NCBI RefSeq assembly: GCF_012273895.1
Contig: NC_052111.1
Location: forward strand, 7,068,001 to 7,132,000
Reading direction: 5' to 3'
Source of the DNA: Zerene cesonia
Taxonomy: Eukaryota; Arthropoda; Insecta; Lepidoptera; Pieridae
DNA length: 64,000 nucleotides
Position 1 is the first letter of the stretch, and the number at the start of each line of letters is the position of its first letter. Positions 36,606 through 47,830 of this stretch are shown in pieces. The notes under the pieces were generated by a model. That model was not told where the DNA came from and did not search any database. It was given only the letters and a program-made list of their open reading frames with translations. A program made the position numbers and the translations under genes.

Positions 36606-37555
36606 ATTACAATTACATATATGTATTTACATACACATATTTACACATATGTATGTAAATTGTATTGTCATTTGGTTCGGTAAAAGTTCTCCGAATATTT
36701 GCTTTAGTTAAAATATAACTTGACTTATCGCAGACCTATTTCTTTATTCATAATTCTTTATTTGCACAAACATGATATAAAATTAGAAGTTTAATTAAAT
36801 AGAACTGAAATAGAGACATTATTTCTAAAAAGTCGTTGTAAAGAATACAGATCTTGTTCATTTAATCACTGAATTCATCACAATAACCAAAATAACAACT
36901 CCAACTATATCTCAATTCGGAATCTAACCAATAATTTCCAGCGACTTAAAAACACAAACGACTAAAATGATAATATTTAACACATAAGCGATAATTTTCT
37001 CGTGTTTCAATGACGTATACAACCGACTCTTTTGACCTTGCGCAATTTTCTTTAAGACTAATCCAGAAAAAATATAAATCGCACTTGGAACGTAATTGAA
37101 GATTTGACATTTGAAAAGCTGCTCAACAATGATGTACAGGAAGTGACTCAGTTTTCGTCTTGTATCTCTCGCAGACTATGAAAAAACATTGCGTGTACTT
37201 AATGTTTATATATATTTAAGGCTCGCGGCCAAGCAATTATACCTCTTTAGTATTAGACACAGAGTGCATATTTACATGCTGTGTTATGCTAGACGAAAAT
37301 CTATTGCGCCACCAGGACAGAAGTAGTGCATTAAAAACGTAATTTTGTCAGTTCTCACGGGTTTACTGATATGTTGTACATGTGTGCCTTGTGTAAAATG
37401 AAAATCTATTGTTTACATGTGTGTTGTAATGTTACAAGGCAACATATTATTATTTATTAATATATTTTCAAAGCGACGAGTTGTGAGGATGTTTTGTTAC
37501 ACCAATTCCGTACAAATTTTGGAAAGTTTAGTATAAATGTAAAGTTATAAATAAC
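36606..37555. other. AT-rich spacer, no gene seen
   Basis: Nothing recognised. Confidence 0.5.
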
Positions 37556-37828
37556 AGGGGGTCGCGGACGACTTCAATTCGGCTTGGCGGAACACAGTGG
37601 GGCTTTAATCGGTAGGAATCCGACATAATCCACGGCCTCTTCCCTGGTGGCTGTATCTATACAAGATCTCCCTACTTCCAAAAAAATACGTTATAAATAT
37701 CAGCTTAGACTAGGTACATTTAATTTCAGTCTCCCCGTGACCATGCTCGCTGTAAAGTGTTCGAAACGTCGGGATAATAGAATGAATAAATCGCGTTTAA
37801 AATCCGTTAAAAAGTTTTTAATTTCTAT
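37556..37828 (+). repeat. Interspersed repeat D, longest copy
   Basis: Runs from GGGGGTCGCGGACGACTTC through CAGTCTCCCCGTGACC, GTAAAGTGTTCGAAACGTCG and AATAAATCGCGTTTAAAATC to GTTTTTAATTTCTA. It shares its right end with the foldback element at 50625-50778 and the scrap at 23549. The 93-codon frame across it belongs to the repeat. Class of element unknown. Confidence 0.65.
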
Positions 37829-38464
37829 AGGTATATTTATTTCAAAATATACAAAAAAATTATACGAACAAAATCTGGCTCAGCTTGTACTTACATATAA
37901 TAACATGTATACGATGATGTCATACTAATATTATTTGTTACAAGCAATTCTCATTTAATAACAATTGTGAGCCAATTATATTATTGATGCTGTTCACAAT
38001 TTTTAACACGCTTTAATTTAATAGCATGTTTATTTGTGTATAAACAGTTTTTAGACTAGATTTTGGCTTACTTTAAACAGATAGATTGAATTCAAACTAA
38101 TTGAATTCAATTATCAATGACAATACAATAATTTCATGTATTTATTTTATTATCCTGGCAGGGTTTAATAATTTATTTCCTTACCTAAACTGTACAAGAG
38201 CAAGTGGGCAATTTAGAGGATTCTTCGAAGCGTATTTTTAGCATTTACTTATGCACATGATTTGAGAATGGATGAATGGACATAATATATGGTTGTGCTA
38301 ATCTTTCATGATCAGTCATTTCGTCTTATTAATATGAAATTTGTTATTAAGATAGATAATAATCAATTTCGCCTGCGGCTTCACTTCACTAAAAATATGT
38401 AAAATTAAAAACAAAACCAAATTATAACTCAGACTCACACTCACACTCAGACCGAACCATTTGC
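37829..38464. other. AT-rich spacer, no gene seen
   Basis: Nothing recognised. Confidence 0.5.
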
Positions 38465-38514
38465 CTCAATAGTGATCACTATTTATTATTATGTGTATCT
38501 CTCCATAATACTCG

Positions 38515-38770
38515 GGTACCTCCAGAAGGAAAGCACCCGGTCTTTTGGAAGGCTTACGTGGGGACACAGATCCAACACGCAGAGGCCCTTTAGAGAATTT
38601 AATGTGTTGTGGGACACCAGCCGCAGCCTGCCCATGACTGCACTACAGAGATACAGCCCTGGGCAATCCGCGGCCGATGTAGGACTATTGCAAAAAAATG
38701 GCATGGAAAAAACTGGGCTATGGAAAGGTAGTGTTCGACGGATTGGTAGGTTGCGTCTATGGGAAACTAT
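38515..38770. other. GC-elevated patch of unknown origin
   Basis: Markedly GC-richer than its flanks (for example CCACCAGCCGCAGCCTGCCC reads nearly as on plus, with GGGCAATCCGCGGCCGATG) and open on both strands (144 codons forward, 71 reverse). The forward frame runs into the TTA-rich repeat to its right, so it is not a whole gene. It may be part of a retroposon or an old exon; I cannot decide and claim no product. Confidence 0.3.
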
Positions 38771-38776
38771 GGGCGT

Positions 38777-38811
38777 ATATTTATTATTATTATATATTTA
38801 TTATTATTATA
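38777..38811. repeat. (TTA)n-rich tandem repeat
   Basis: Two copies of a TATATTTATTATTATTA-like unit. Confidence 0.8.
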
Positions 38812-39035
38812 TCGACTATGATACTTGCTATACTGTTGCATATATTTTATACTGTGGCGATATCAATAGTCACATTTGTGAGGATACATCACACAACAAG
38901 CCATGAATAATGTAAGAAAATAAGAAGTGAATCATTGAAACACTTAACAGCGGATGTCTCATGTAATTGGTAAAGGCGATTTAGATATTCCTATACACTG
39001 AGCCATTTCAGATTCAATGCACATATATCAACCAC

Positions 39036-39175
39036 AAACTTCGTTTTCGTCTTCTGGAGAAGCAAATAAGGATGATGGGTTTATTACCTCCGAACTTTCG
39101 ATGTGAATCGGTTTTGATGATTTTTCTTTTCTTCAAGCTGATACCATATGGTCCCAAACTTGATCTAGTTCTGAT
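39036..39175 (+). repeat. Interspersed repeat E copy
   Basis: AACTTCGTTTTCGTCTTC, TATTACCTCCGAACTTTCGA, GTGAATCGGTTTTGATGA and ATATGGTCCCAAACTTG follow the order of the copies at 6772 and 18909. Confidence 0.5.
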
Positions 39176-39227
39176 AATTTAAGGGTGTTTTTTGTCAACA
39201 ATAATAACTGTTATTACTAACTAACTA

Positions 39228-39442
39228 TCCTATCCTACTTCCTTCTACTAATATTATAAATGCAAAAGTTACAAGGATATGTGTGTGTTTGTTGTTTTTT
39301 CACGCAAAAACTAACGAACCGTTTGCAATGAAATTCGCTACGTAGATAGCTGAACAACTGGAATAACATATAAGCAACTTTTTATCCCGATATTCCTGAA
39401 GGAATACGGATTCACGCGGGTGAAACCGCGGGGCGCAGCTAG
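39228..39442 (+). mobile_element. Non-autonomous Helitron, type 1
   Basis: Begins after A with a short TCCTA array, reaches CTACTAATATTATAAATGC and ends CGGGGCGCAGCTAG before T. The 3' hairpin has CGCGG and CCGCG arms around GTGAAA. Confidence 0.85.
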
Positions 39443-40516
39443 TTTATTATAAGATGCTAACACACTCCCATATCATGTTATGAGAAGTCTCCATAACACT
39501 GTCAAGAACAACTTTTAAGATTATAGATACAGATTGAATCACAAAGCGTTGCTTTTTGTTAACACTTTTGAATACACGTAACGCCGAGTAAGAATTTTTA
39601 TTAAACACGTACCATACAAAAATATTCAGTACATTTAGGCCATTGACAGAACAACGTACGTTCGCTTTTACGGATCTTTTACGAATTCCTTCGTCTTATA
39701 AGGTGAAAATTCCAATGTTAAAGGACTTATGTAATACGGTTTGGACTAATTTTTATGCAAAGTTGATCGATAATTCGGCGGCATATTCGAAGAATTTCAC
39801 TCATTCACAAGGCTGGAGCGACCTTTTCGGAATGCGAGTACATTACTTTCAAATTTCATAAAACACTTAAAAATTCAATTTAAACCCGTTTTTAATGAGA
39901 AAGAATAATGCACCGATAAAATTATATCATATACGTATGCATTTTACGTAAGGCATTTGTTCAAAATTAATGCTCGTTTAAATCAACACGACAATATTAG
40001 TATGTGTATAATAAAAATATTAGTAACACTAACCTAAGCAGAACCACATATTTAAAACTAGCAGTTTCCATGGGATTTTTGGGATAAATATGTCGTATGT
40101 CATCTCTCTCGGATCTCATTAATAAAAAATTCTTAAGGAATAATTTCTTTGTAAACCTCCTAAATCAGCGGTTTAGGCGTGAATTGATAAACTTTTATAT
40201 ACGTTGTATGCTTTTAAAAGTAAAGCCATAATCGAGAGAAATTAACATCAATTTTAACATTCAAAATACCAAGATATCGTTTCTCTCCAAACACTTCCCA
40301 CTAACCGCCTACTTCTAACAAACAAAAGGCCACAAATTTGAATCAAACATCAAACATGAATTTCACAACATACATGGCACAAATTTTCTTCATTTAGCTT
40401 CTGAATCATCCAATTAGACTACTTAAGAAGATTCTGCGCTGTGTTTAAGAGTGTAATGAATTTGTTTTCATCACTCTATGTGAATTTTTAGTTGTAAATT
40501 TCTTTATTGTAAGTTA
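39443..40516. other. AT-rich spacer, no gene seen
   Basis: A 72-codon forward frame (39643-39861) has no motif. Its region is slightly less AT-rich and has no repeat signature, but nothing supports a gene. Confidence 0.45.
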
Positions 40517-40730
40517 CTAGCGCTCCGCCCACAGCTTCGACCGCCCGGAAAATATATACAGTCCCGGGGTTTTATCCGCATAGTTCCGTTTCCCGTGGAA
40601 TGTCGAGAATTAAAACTATCCTTTGTTATGTCTTGTATACCTACACATACACATTCGAAAATATTTCTAATATTTACCATTTGGGGAGTATGTAATTCAA
40701 TTATTTGACTTAAGTGTATCATACTGAAAA
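40517..40730 (-). mobile_element. Helitron, type 5, with CTAG end
   Basis: Plus strand starts A|CTAGCGCTCCGCCCACAGC, then CGACCGCCCGGAAAATATAT, ACAGTCCCGGGGTTTTATCC and TTCCCGTGGAATGTCGAGAA. On minus this is the GC-rich 3' end of a Helitron. The 5' limit is not precise. Confidence 0.6.
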
Positions 40731-41029
40731 GGAAATTTCCTCCTGAAATTCATACGTTTTCCTCGAATACTTTTGACTTATCTACAATACTGCAAAACCG
40801 CAATATATTGCGGTTATTACGTAACGTTTAATAACAGCTACAATATAATGCATTAATCATAATTGTATTAAAACATTATTCGGTGTGCTTTAATAGTATG
40901 GGTTTATTATATTATGTGGTATGCACCTGAAAAACAATTATTATATTATATTCTATCTGAGCCTGAGGTCACTCTATATTTGTAAAATGATGATGTTCCA
41001 ATACAAAATTTATGATTTATTTTACTATC

Positions 41030-41322
41030 GTTGTTTTTTATATTAGAGCGAGCAATCGGGCTGGTGATTCTCCTTATGGTAAGTGACCACCATGATCATT
41101 TGCTGAGTAGGGCCTACGCAAATGCGGCTCGCTCGCAAGAAGTAAGGAAGCATTAAGGAAAGAATCGAATGAAAGAATGGTCTGGGAAGGATGAGGAAAA
41201 GGACTTGGCCTGACCTCTGATACCCCGCTCACTGAACGATACACAGCATTCGCATACAACTGGGTTGTACTACCTTCCTCACGGGAGCTGGCCCCAATCG
41301 TGTCGAAGCTCGCCCCCTCCAC
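41030..41322 (-). mobile_element. A-tailed retroposon family B, most complete copy
   Basis: Starts on plus with T6 then GCGAGCAATCGGGCTGGTGA, keeps GGTAAGTGACCACC, CGCAAATGCGGCTCGCTCGC and GGATGAGGAAAAGGACTTGG, and ends GTGTCGAAGCTCGCCCCCTC. About 290 bp. The 82-codon reverse frame covers most of it but shows no domain. No A or B box was seen, so it may be a LINE-derived end rather than a SINE. Confidence 0.7.
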
Positions 41323-41750
41323 ATTACATCATAAAAACAACAACAATTCTTGCACATCTTGAACAATTAAATTAGTCCACTAATTAATGTAATCTCACTA
41401 CGAGGAACCTTGAAATAAAACAGGAAAACGGATATCATTTCAGTCATTTCTAATGAAAATAACACTTGTGATATCTTCCTGCTGTTAACAATTAATTAGT
41501 ATTATGAAACATTGTTATTCTCGAATTACACATATTTATAAATTTGTAGCATTATTCACTAGCTATGCCACACGGTTTCATTCATGTTTTATGTAATGCT
41601 ATCATACAGCCTATCACAATCTACCTCGATAAATAGAATATTGAACAATAATTTGACCCTCCTTTTCTGAAGTCGATTAGTAATATTTTTTCTATTCAAA
41701 TCAGTAGCATTTGATTATTAGCGAACAAACAATGTTCCAACTTTATATTA
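41323..41750. other. AT-rich spacer, no gene seen
   Basis: Nothing recognised. Confidence 0.5.
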
Positions 41751-41895
41751 TCATACTAATATTATAAATGCGAAAGTTTGTAAGGATGTGTGTGTGTAAG
41801 TAGCTGGACAACTGGAATAACATATAGGCAACTTTTTATCCCGATATTCCTGCGGGATACGGACTTACGCGAGTGAAACCGCGGGGCGCAGCTAG
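41751..41895 (+). mobile_element. Helitron, type 1, internally deleted
   Basis: Begins TCATACTAATATTATAAATG after A and ends GGGCGCAGCTAG (followed by G, not T). The stretch between GTGTGTGT and TAGCTGGACAACTGG is about 55 bp shorter than in the full copies. It keeps both termini. Confidence 0.78.
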
Positions 41896-44800
41896 GTACT
41901 AATAATTTAATATTATGAAGCCCTACGCTATTCGAGAAACTCAAACTGGAACGTTTAAATTGATTATTATTCAATTATTGTTTTATAATCTAAGACACAC
42001 ATAAATGATGACAGATAAAGTCTATATACAAACCCTAGTGTTTCTATTTTCCTCTTGAAGACAGGCACGATGAAGAAAAAATAAAATTAAGCACAAGTAA
42101 CGTTGTATGTCCCCATTCTAACCCCGAATAATACCCAGTGAAGACCATAATAGGTGACCTTAAATGACGAGGCAAGAAAGGTGCCGAATTTATATGTTCC
42201 CACATCTTTACCAAGGTCTAAGCGACATGTGGCGACCATACCAAGGTCCTTCCTATGTTTATTATCATTGTAGCAACATGTTTAATTGCGAACTTACGTA
42301 ATTAGAAACAGAAATAACAGAAACAGAAATTAGTTCTTATCGGCTGATCTCAGTCGATCTTTTGATAGGAGAACTTTTTAGTGAACACAGGAAACGCGAT
42401 TAAATTCTTAACGTGTTAGAATTTATTTTTGTGTGGCGTGATATATTTGGCTGTTTCAAATACCGGTGGTGAAGAGTCCTAGGGTCTTTAGTTTAATGTT
42501 ACCATGTTGAATTTCTCAGAAATGCTCATAGCTTTTTGAATAAACGCATAACATAGCGACAGAAGGAATGAGCATCAAATTGTATACAAATGGCTAGGAA
42601 TATCAAAATTTCAGATATTTATCTGTATAATTATTATTATGAAATAATACTTATTTTTCTATCTAATAGTTTTGTTACGTTTGACTTGACATTCAAATTC
42701 TATTTAGAAGATGTAATTATATTTATCGTGAATACAATTTAAAATGAATATGATATAATTATAACTACTGAGTAACAGCGTACAGACAGAATTATCCTTT
42801 CCAGGATAAAGAGCTGTTAACATAATTATTTTCCTTCATTCCCCAATAATATTTGCTCTGATAAATCAAAATGTAATTTCCTTAACTAAAAGACTTATGC
42901 CAAATTGTATGCATGAAATGAGGATTTTTCCTTATATTATTTACTAGAAGTCCGTCCCGGCTTCTACCATCATACATGCATATACAACAGCACTCATGAA
43001 TCACACACAGGTCCACCGGTGAGATTTTTTGAAATCGTTCTAGAAGCTCCTGATATTAGCGCAGTCAAACAAACAAACTCTTCTAATATGTATAATTAAA
43101 ATAGAAGTAAAGATCCAACTCCTTTAAAGATAACTTTCATACCACGCGTGGTACACCCTACAAACATGTTTCAGGAAGCGTTAATTGTTTAAGTATCGTA
43201 TATTATTGTTATAAGATAGTGTTTATATCCGAGTTCTATGTACCACGGATAGCGCCTCTCCGTTCCCACCGAGCGTGCGATAAACTCAACTTAACAAAAT
43301 AAATATTCAACTGTTTGTGGCTATAAACAATCGCTGAGCATTTGTTCCTACGAGTATGGTGCGCAAAATAGGACTAGATAATATTCTCATTAAACTTCAT
43401 TTTATACGTTTTGATTGGGATATGTTTTTATGTGTTTCACTTTTATGACATTGAAGAAGTAAAGGAGTACTCCTTTAATGTCATATTTTTATTAAGTACT
43501 ACAGTATGATATTATTGTTAATTTAAGTATTTGCATATGCATTTACCCAAACTATAAGTGTATTAGCCGCAGAATATTATAATAAAATATATAATTTGTA
43601 TATGTTCTTGCAAATGAATATAGAATTTTATTACCCTTAATAATAATTAAATTGTGGATGATTTAAAATAGACCACTTTCACCACTCTAGCTTGTTATAC
43701 ATATATAAAATATTTTCAATATTTTAGAATGTATTGAAGGTTAGGGCAACCTTTATAATAAAAAAGAAAGATACCGTAAAATAAAATTTAATAAACACAA
43801 GAGGAAAGATATGCTTTCTTTGACAATCGTTCTCTGAATGTAGTGGCAAATACAGTCGTCAAATTTTAAGTAGCACAAAGCCTAAAAAATAATTGTGTTA
43901 CCATATACAAACGAGAAGCAATCAGTAGTTTTTTTGTAGCAAGTCCATTGGCCTCTCGACTATTATTTCCTGCTATACAACTCAGTCACCAAATCTTTGC
44001 CTCCTCTGTTTTAGGGAAAATAAGAATTTATAACGTCTGTCAAACAAAAACAACATGTTTATAATTAATACGTAATTACAGAAGTCACCAGGAAACAGAT
44101 AATTTGTTAATATTAAATCATGAAGGTTAAACCGGTTTGGTACATTCTCTGACTAACGTGACATTGAACTGTGTCCGTTTTTAGTTATCTGTATGTACGT
44201 TATGGAGTTAAATGTTGATAACAATTGTAACATTAGTGGGTATTAGTATCTAAATTGATTATGTAATTGCATAATTTTTTATTGTAATTTTTATGCTGTA
44301 TCTTACTTGGGGTGGTGGTAAATCACGTCAATATTTCTAATTATTACAAAAATACGAAAAGTTTTCATGAAATCAATAAAGTACATTAATATTTTCTTAT
44401 ATCTACCACACAGCTTTTAATCTATTTAGTTCTGTGCACACCAAATAATCAATAGAATATTTCCGTTACCACTTTTGCTATCCCTACATGATGTAACACT
44501 TGCCCTGGTACAGAGGTCGCCAGCTTGTTTAAGAAATAATTAATTTATATTTCAGCATCCTCCAGAATATAGGGTCAAGTAACGAAGCTAAGACACATTT
44601 GCTGTCGGTACTAGATCTGCGCTATGATAGCCCGTATTGCCAAGGAGGACGCGATGATGAAATTATTTATTTAATAATAATTTAACCGCTCATGTGTACC
44701 ATACTCTCCCCATAACGTCAGATGACGTCACGCTATGGGCAGGCGTAACCCGATTTACATTCTTATTAATGTGCAGATTAGAATCAAGATAGGTAAATAC

Positions 44801-45005
44801 AAAACAGGTACAACATATTTATAAAGAAATTGACAGAGAAATACTCTATGTTGTTTCGGGTGTTGATAGTTCCACGCCCCGTGATTCCCGGCCTGATTCT
44901 GTGAATTAAATTACACTCATATTATTAACATTGCGTCCATTGGTAAAAATAAGCTTGGTAGCTTTGCGTTTAGCGTATTCATAGATGGCGCTTAAGTCTT
45001 AATTA
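41896..45005. other. AT-rich spacer with minor motifs
   Basis: No gene. Contains a perfect 14-bp palindrome TACCACGCGTGGTA (43140-43153), a small AAAGGAGTACTCCTTT-centred dyad near 43447-43484 and a TGACGTCA palindrome (44723-44730). Confidence 0.5.
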
Positions 45006-45202
45006 TCACACTAATATTATAAATGTGATAGTTTGTTTGGATGTTTGTCCGTCAAGCTGAAACTACTTAACGGATCTTGATGAAATTTTGTATAGAGTCA
45101 GGGTATGAATTGACTTGGGTGACACTTTTTGGCCCGATTAAATGCTCCCTTGGGATAAAGCAGAAATCTTGATATCCTGGCGGAGCCGGAACGAGCGTCT
45201 AG
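45006..45202 (+). mobile_element. Non-autonomous Helitron, type 6
   Basis: Begins TCACACTAATATTATAAATG after A and ends GGAACGAGCGTCTAG. The body has TTGGATGTTTGTCCGTCAAG, CGGATCTTGATGAAATTTTG and TGCTCCCTTGGGATAAAGCA. The base after CTAG is G rather than T. The 61-codon frame starting inside it is a by-product. Confidence 0.72.
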
Positions 45203-45286
45203 GAAAATATATAAAGATGTTAGTTCCAAACCAATTATTGATGCGTTCACTTCATCACAAAATAAACATGGTTTGTCTTCGAAAGA

Positions 45287-45410
45287 TGTTTTTTTATGTC
45301 ATAGCGGGCAACTGGTTGTTCGCCTGATGGTGACGTATGCGCTACACGCTTTTATGGGATATGGAATAAGGAAAGGATTGACGACTGGAATGAAAGAGGA
45401 AGATCAAAAT
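45287..45410 (-). mobile_element. A-tailed retroposon family B, internally deleted
   Basis: Plus: T7, ATGTCATAGCGGGCAACTGG, TTCGCCTGATGGTGACG, then directly the TGCGCTACACGCTTTTATGG and GGAAAGGATTGACGACTGG part. About 50 bp of the central hairpin region are missing. Confidence 0.65.
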
Positions 45411-45741
45411 TGTGACCACCTTACATAACGGCCTCATTGTCAACAATTTTAAGTTATTGTCATATTTAGACGGTGAACGAAACAGTTACTGAAATCATTA
45501 ATTTTATATCAATGGCTAAAATAATGAAATGCTAAAAAAATACTCTCTCGATAAATGTACATTTATTAACCTTACATTAAAATGATAATCTCTTATCATG
45601 ATACTAAAATAATTGATTTCGTTTTTATATTGTTCGCAATTAAATTGCGTAACATTTTCATAAGCACAAAATTAAAGTTTCGGCATTGTGTTAATTCCGT
45701 ACGGAAAATATGAGAAAGTCTACATACTGGCGAATCTGCCT

Positions 45742-45809
45742 TTTTCTACCAACACAACCCAATGTGGGAGTAATACTCGACTCCCACATTCGGCTGTGTT
45801 GGTGGAAAA
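45742..45809. ncRNA. 30-bp-stem hairpin, precursor-like
   Basis: Arms 45742-45771 and 45780-45809 pair at 27 of 30 positions (core CCAACACA and AATGTGGGAGT) around an 8-nt loop. About 68 nt in all. It could be a miRNA-like precursor or the collapsed remnant of an inverted-repeat transposon; there is no other copy in this window. The loop is short for a typical animal pre-miRNA. Confidence 0.3.
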
Positions 45810-47165
45810 TTAAACAAATCAGCATGTAAGACTATTACGCAGTTTTATAGCAATAACATGGCTGAATATATTATTTTTAAGCGCCTTACTACGGTATTTA
45901 CTACAAATGATAAGATAAACTTATCGCAGTGTTGTGAAAGTGTCGATAGCATTATTTTTGTTAATAATCTACGATACGTACACACTTATATCATTAACAG
46001 ATTATGTATCTGATAGATATTCAGGTGTCAATTTTGATACGAAAGTTGATAAGTGGGTATTTTCTTCTCGTCTAATGTCTTTTAAGTAATATATGAACTT
46101 TGAACAATTGCGCCTGCCTAACTACGGCTACCTAAAAAGGATAAAAAAATTATCAACACATTTTAAGACCAACAATAACAACCGAGTTATTAAAAACGTT
46201 TTAGTATTATTTAGTACTATATTGAGATTACACGCGCGTATCTAAGTACAATTTATATATATATATAAGGCGAAGCAACTGTTATAAAAGTGCCTAGAAA
46301 TTTGCATTTTTCTTAAAAACTGCATAGATTTTTATTACACAACAATCATCCTTTTGATATAATTCCCTGGGTTTTTACGGGTAACCAGCAATACGGAAAA
46401 ATACCGTACTTCTGTATTTATAGGATCATACCACGCATGTGTGGTAAGAAAATCTTATGTAGCATGAGGAATGAAACCGCGCGGGAAAAACGTACAGTGA
46501 AATACAGAGCTGAAAGAAACAGTGGATTAAAGGAGAATGTATTGTACTTTTATTGTAAAAATATACTGTAAGAATAAGGTCTTATGGATGATACATAAAT
46601 ACGCAATATTACTTCTCCACATAAGTATACAGATTTATTATATTTTTGTTGATTTGCTTTCAATTTATTATTTGTTTTTTCCCTTTTCTTAAAGTAAGAA
46701 CCCTAAACCGATAATCGGCTTAGAAATTAGACACACAGACTGTGACCCATGTGAATAGCTTTATTATTATTTTATTAATTTACTTTCATATCGTTATTTT
46801 TAATTGCTTGTAATTTTATCGAAGTTTGTATATGATATTTTTTAAATATTGTTCAGTTTAAGGATTTTATGTTTTTTGGACCAATTGAATAGAACCAGTA
46901 CGACCTCCATCTCTCATCATTTACCATAAGGCTATCTTCAGGTTTTGAGACAGTACAAAAAAGGTCTATGGATTCCCGATACCATCTTTTTTACTATATA
47001 TTCTAAGTTTATCAGAGTTCCTAACATTGTAAATAATATATTGATACAAACAATGAAATCTCATTCTCAATTTTGAATTTTTTGCTTTATCATATACCAA
47101 CATTTCCATTATAATTTTATAGCTCCTTGAAGTATTATTAAACAATGCTTTATTACAAACCAGGT
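45810..47165. other. AT-rich spacer, no gene seen
   Basis: Nothing firm. A GAAACCGCGCGGGAAAAAC stretch near 46475 resembles a Helitron 3' hairpin but no CTRR end follows. Confidence 0.45.
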
Positions 47166-47169
47166 CCAT

Positions 47170-47560
47170 TGTATTGAATCGTCCTCAGTGCGGCCTCTGT
47201 GAAAAATGGCGCCGAGAAAATGAGACGCCCACAAAAACACATCATAATAAAAACACGAACAAAAAACCAAACATTTCGACAGTATGAAATATTCAAACAT
47301 GGCAGATCGGTTACAACTTACAATGGATAGCGTGCAAGTTAACATTAGCCGAATATATTTAATAGCGCTGTGTCTGTATACAAATTATGTGCTACACAAC
47401 TCGGTTGCATAATAGTGGAAGAAAAAATTCGGTTGGTGAGATCACGCGACCTTCGGATTTCGCCGCAGATTTTGAAGTGCCCGCTGACAATTAATTTTAT
47501 TTTCTTTTTCCTAGTAATACGGACGGACACGACGAATATGTCAACACTCATCCTGTTCTA
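47170..47560 (+). other. GC-elevated open patch, possible exon or promoter
   Basis: Stands out from flanking DNA. It holds a YY1/Pho-like AAAATGGCGCC (47203 area), a short ATG frame at 47299, a donor-like GGTTG|GTGAGA near 47440 and, about 75 nt on, a strong pyrimidine tract with acceptor TTCTTTTTCCTAG ending at 47514. The spacing would suit a short insect intron. Frames are open on both strands (about 63 to 78 codons). No repeat signature. No product is recognised; strand is a guess. Confidence 0.3.
47299..47412 (+). CDS. Possible small ORF, 37 codons
   Basis: Starts CAAACATGGC, a good initiation context, and begins MADRLQLTMDSVQVNISRIY, ending LHNSVA before TAA. It has charged residues and a hydrophobic middle, and less A/T-driven codons than chance frames nearby. 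No homologue recognised. It may be an upstream or standalone small ORF in the GC-elevated patch, or chance. Confidence 0.2.
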   Translation: MADRLQLTMDSVQVNISRIYLIALCLYTNYVLHNSVA

Positions 47561-47706
47561 AATATTTTTATTAATGCTTCTCACCGAAATTAAAACAAAG
47601 GTCAGGCTAGCAAAGAAATTCATTAACATTAAAAAACGTATGTTATGCTTTACCTTCATATATAGGGAGTTTAAGTATAATGATCATTTGTTTTTCTTTC
47701 AAAAAA

Positions 47707-47830
47707 CGCTGGAATTTCTATTGTTTTTTTTTGTATTTGTTACTCCGTGAGTTTCCGACCGATTGGCAGATTTTTTTTTGTGTTTGATAGGAAATTATGG
47801 TTATTCGATCCCATTTTAGAATCTGGAACT
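47707..47830 (+). repeat. Interspersed repeat E copy, diverged
   Basis: TTTGTATTTGTTACTCCGTG, CCGACCGATTGGCAGATTTT and TTATTCGATCCCATTTTAGA follow the repeat E order. Confidence 0.45.

Noticed and set aside
36580..36665. Inverted repeat of ACATATATGT-like motifs as a hairpin RNA
   Set aside because: Low-complexity AT/AC-rich sequence; pairing is poor and easily explained by composition.
41074..41322. 82-codon reverse frame as a gene
   Set aside because: It covers a family B retroposon whose other copies are not open in this frame.
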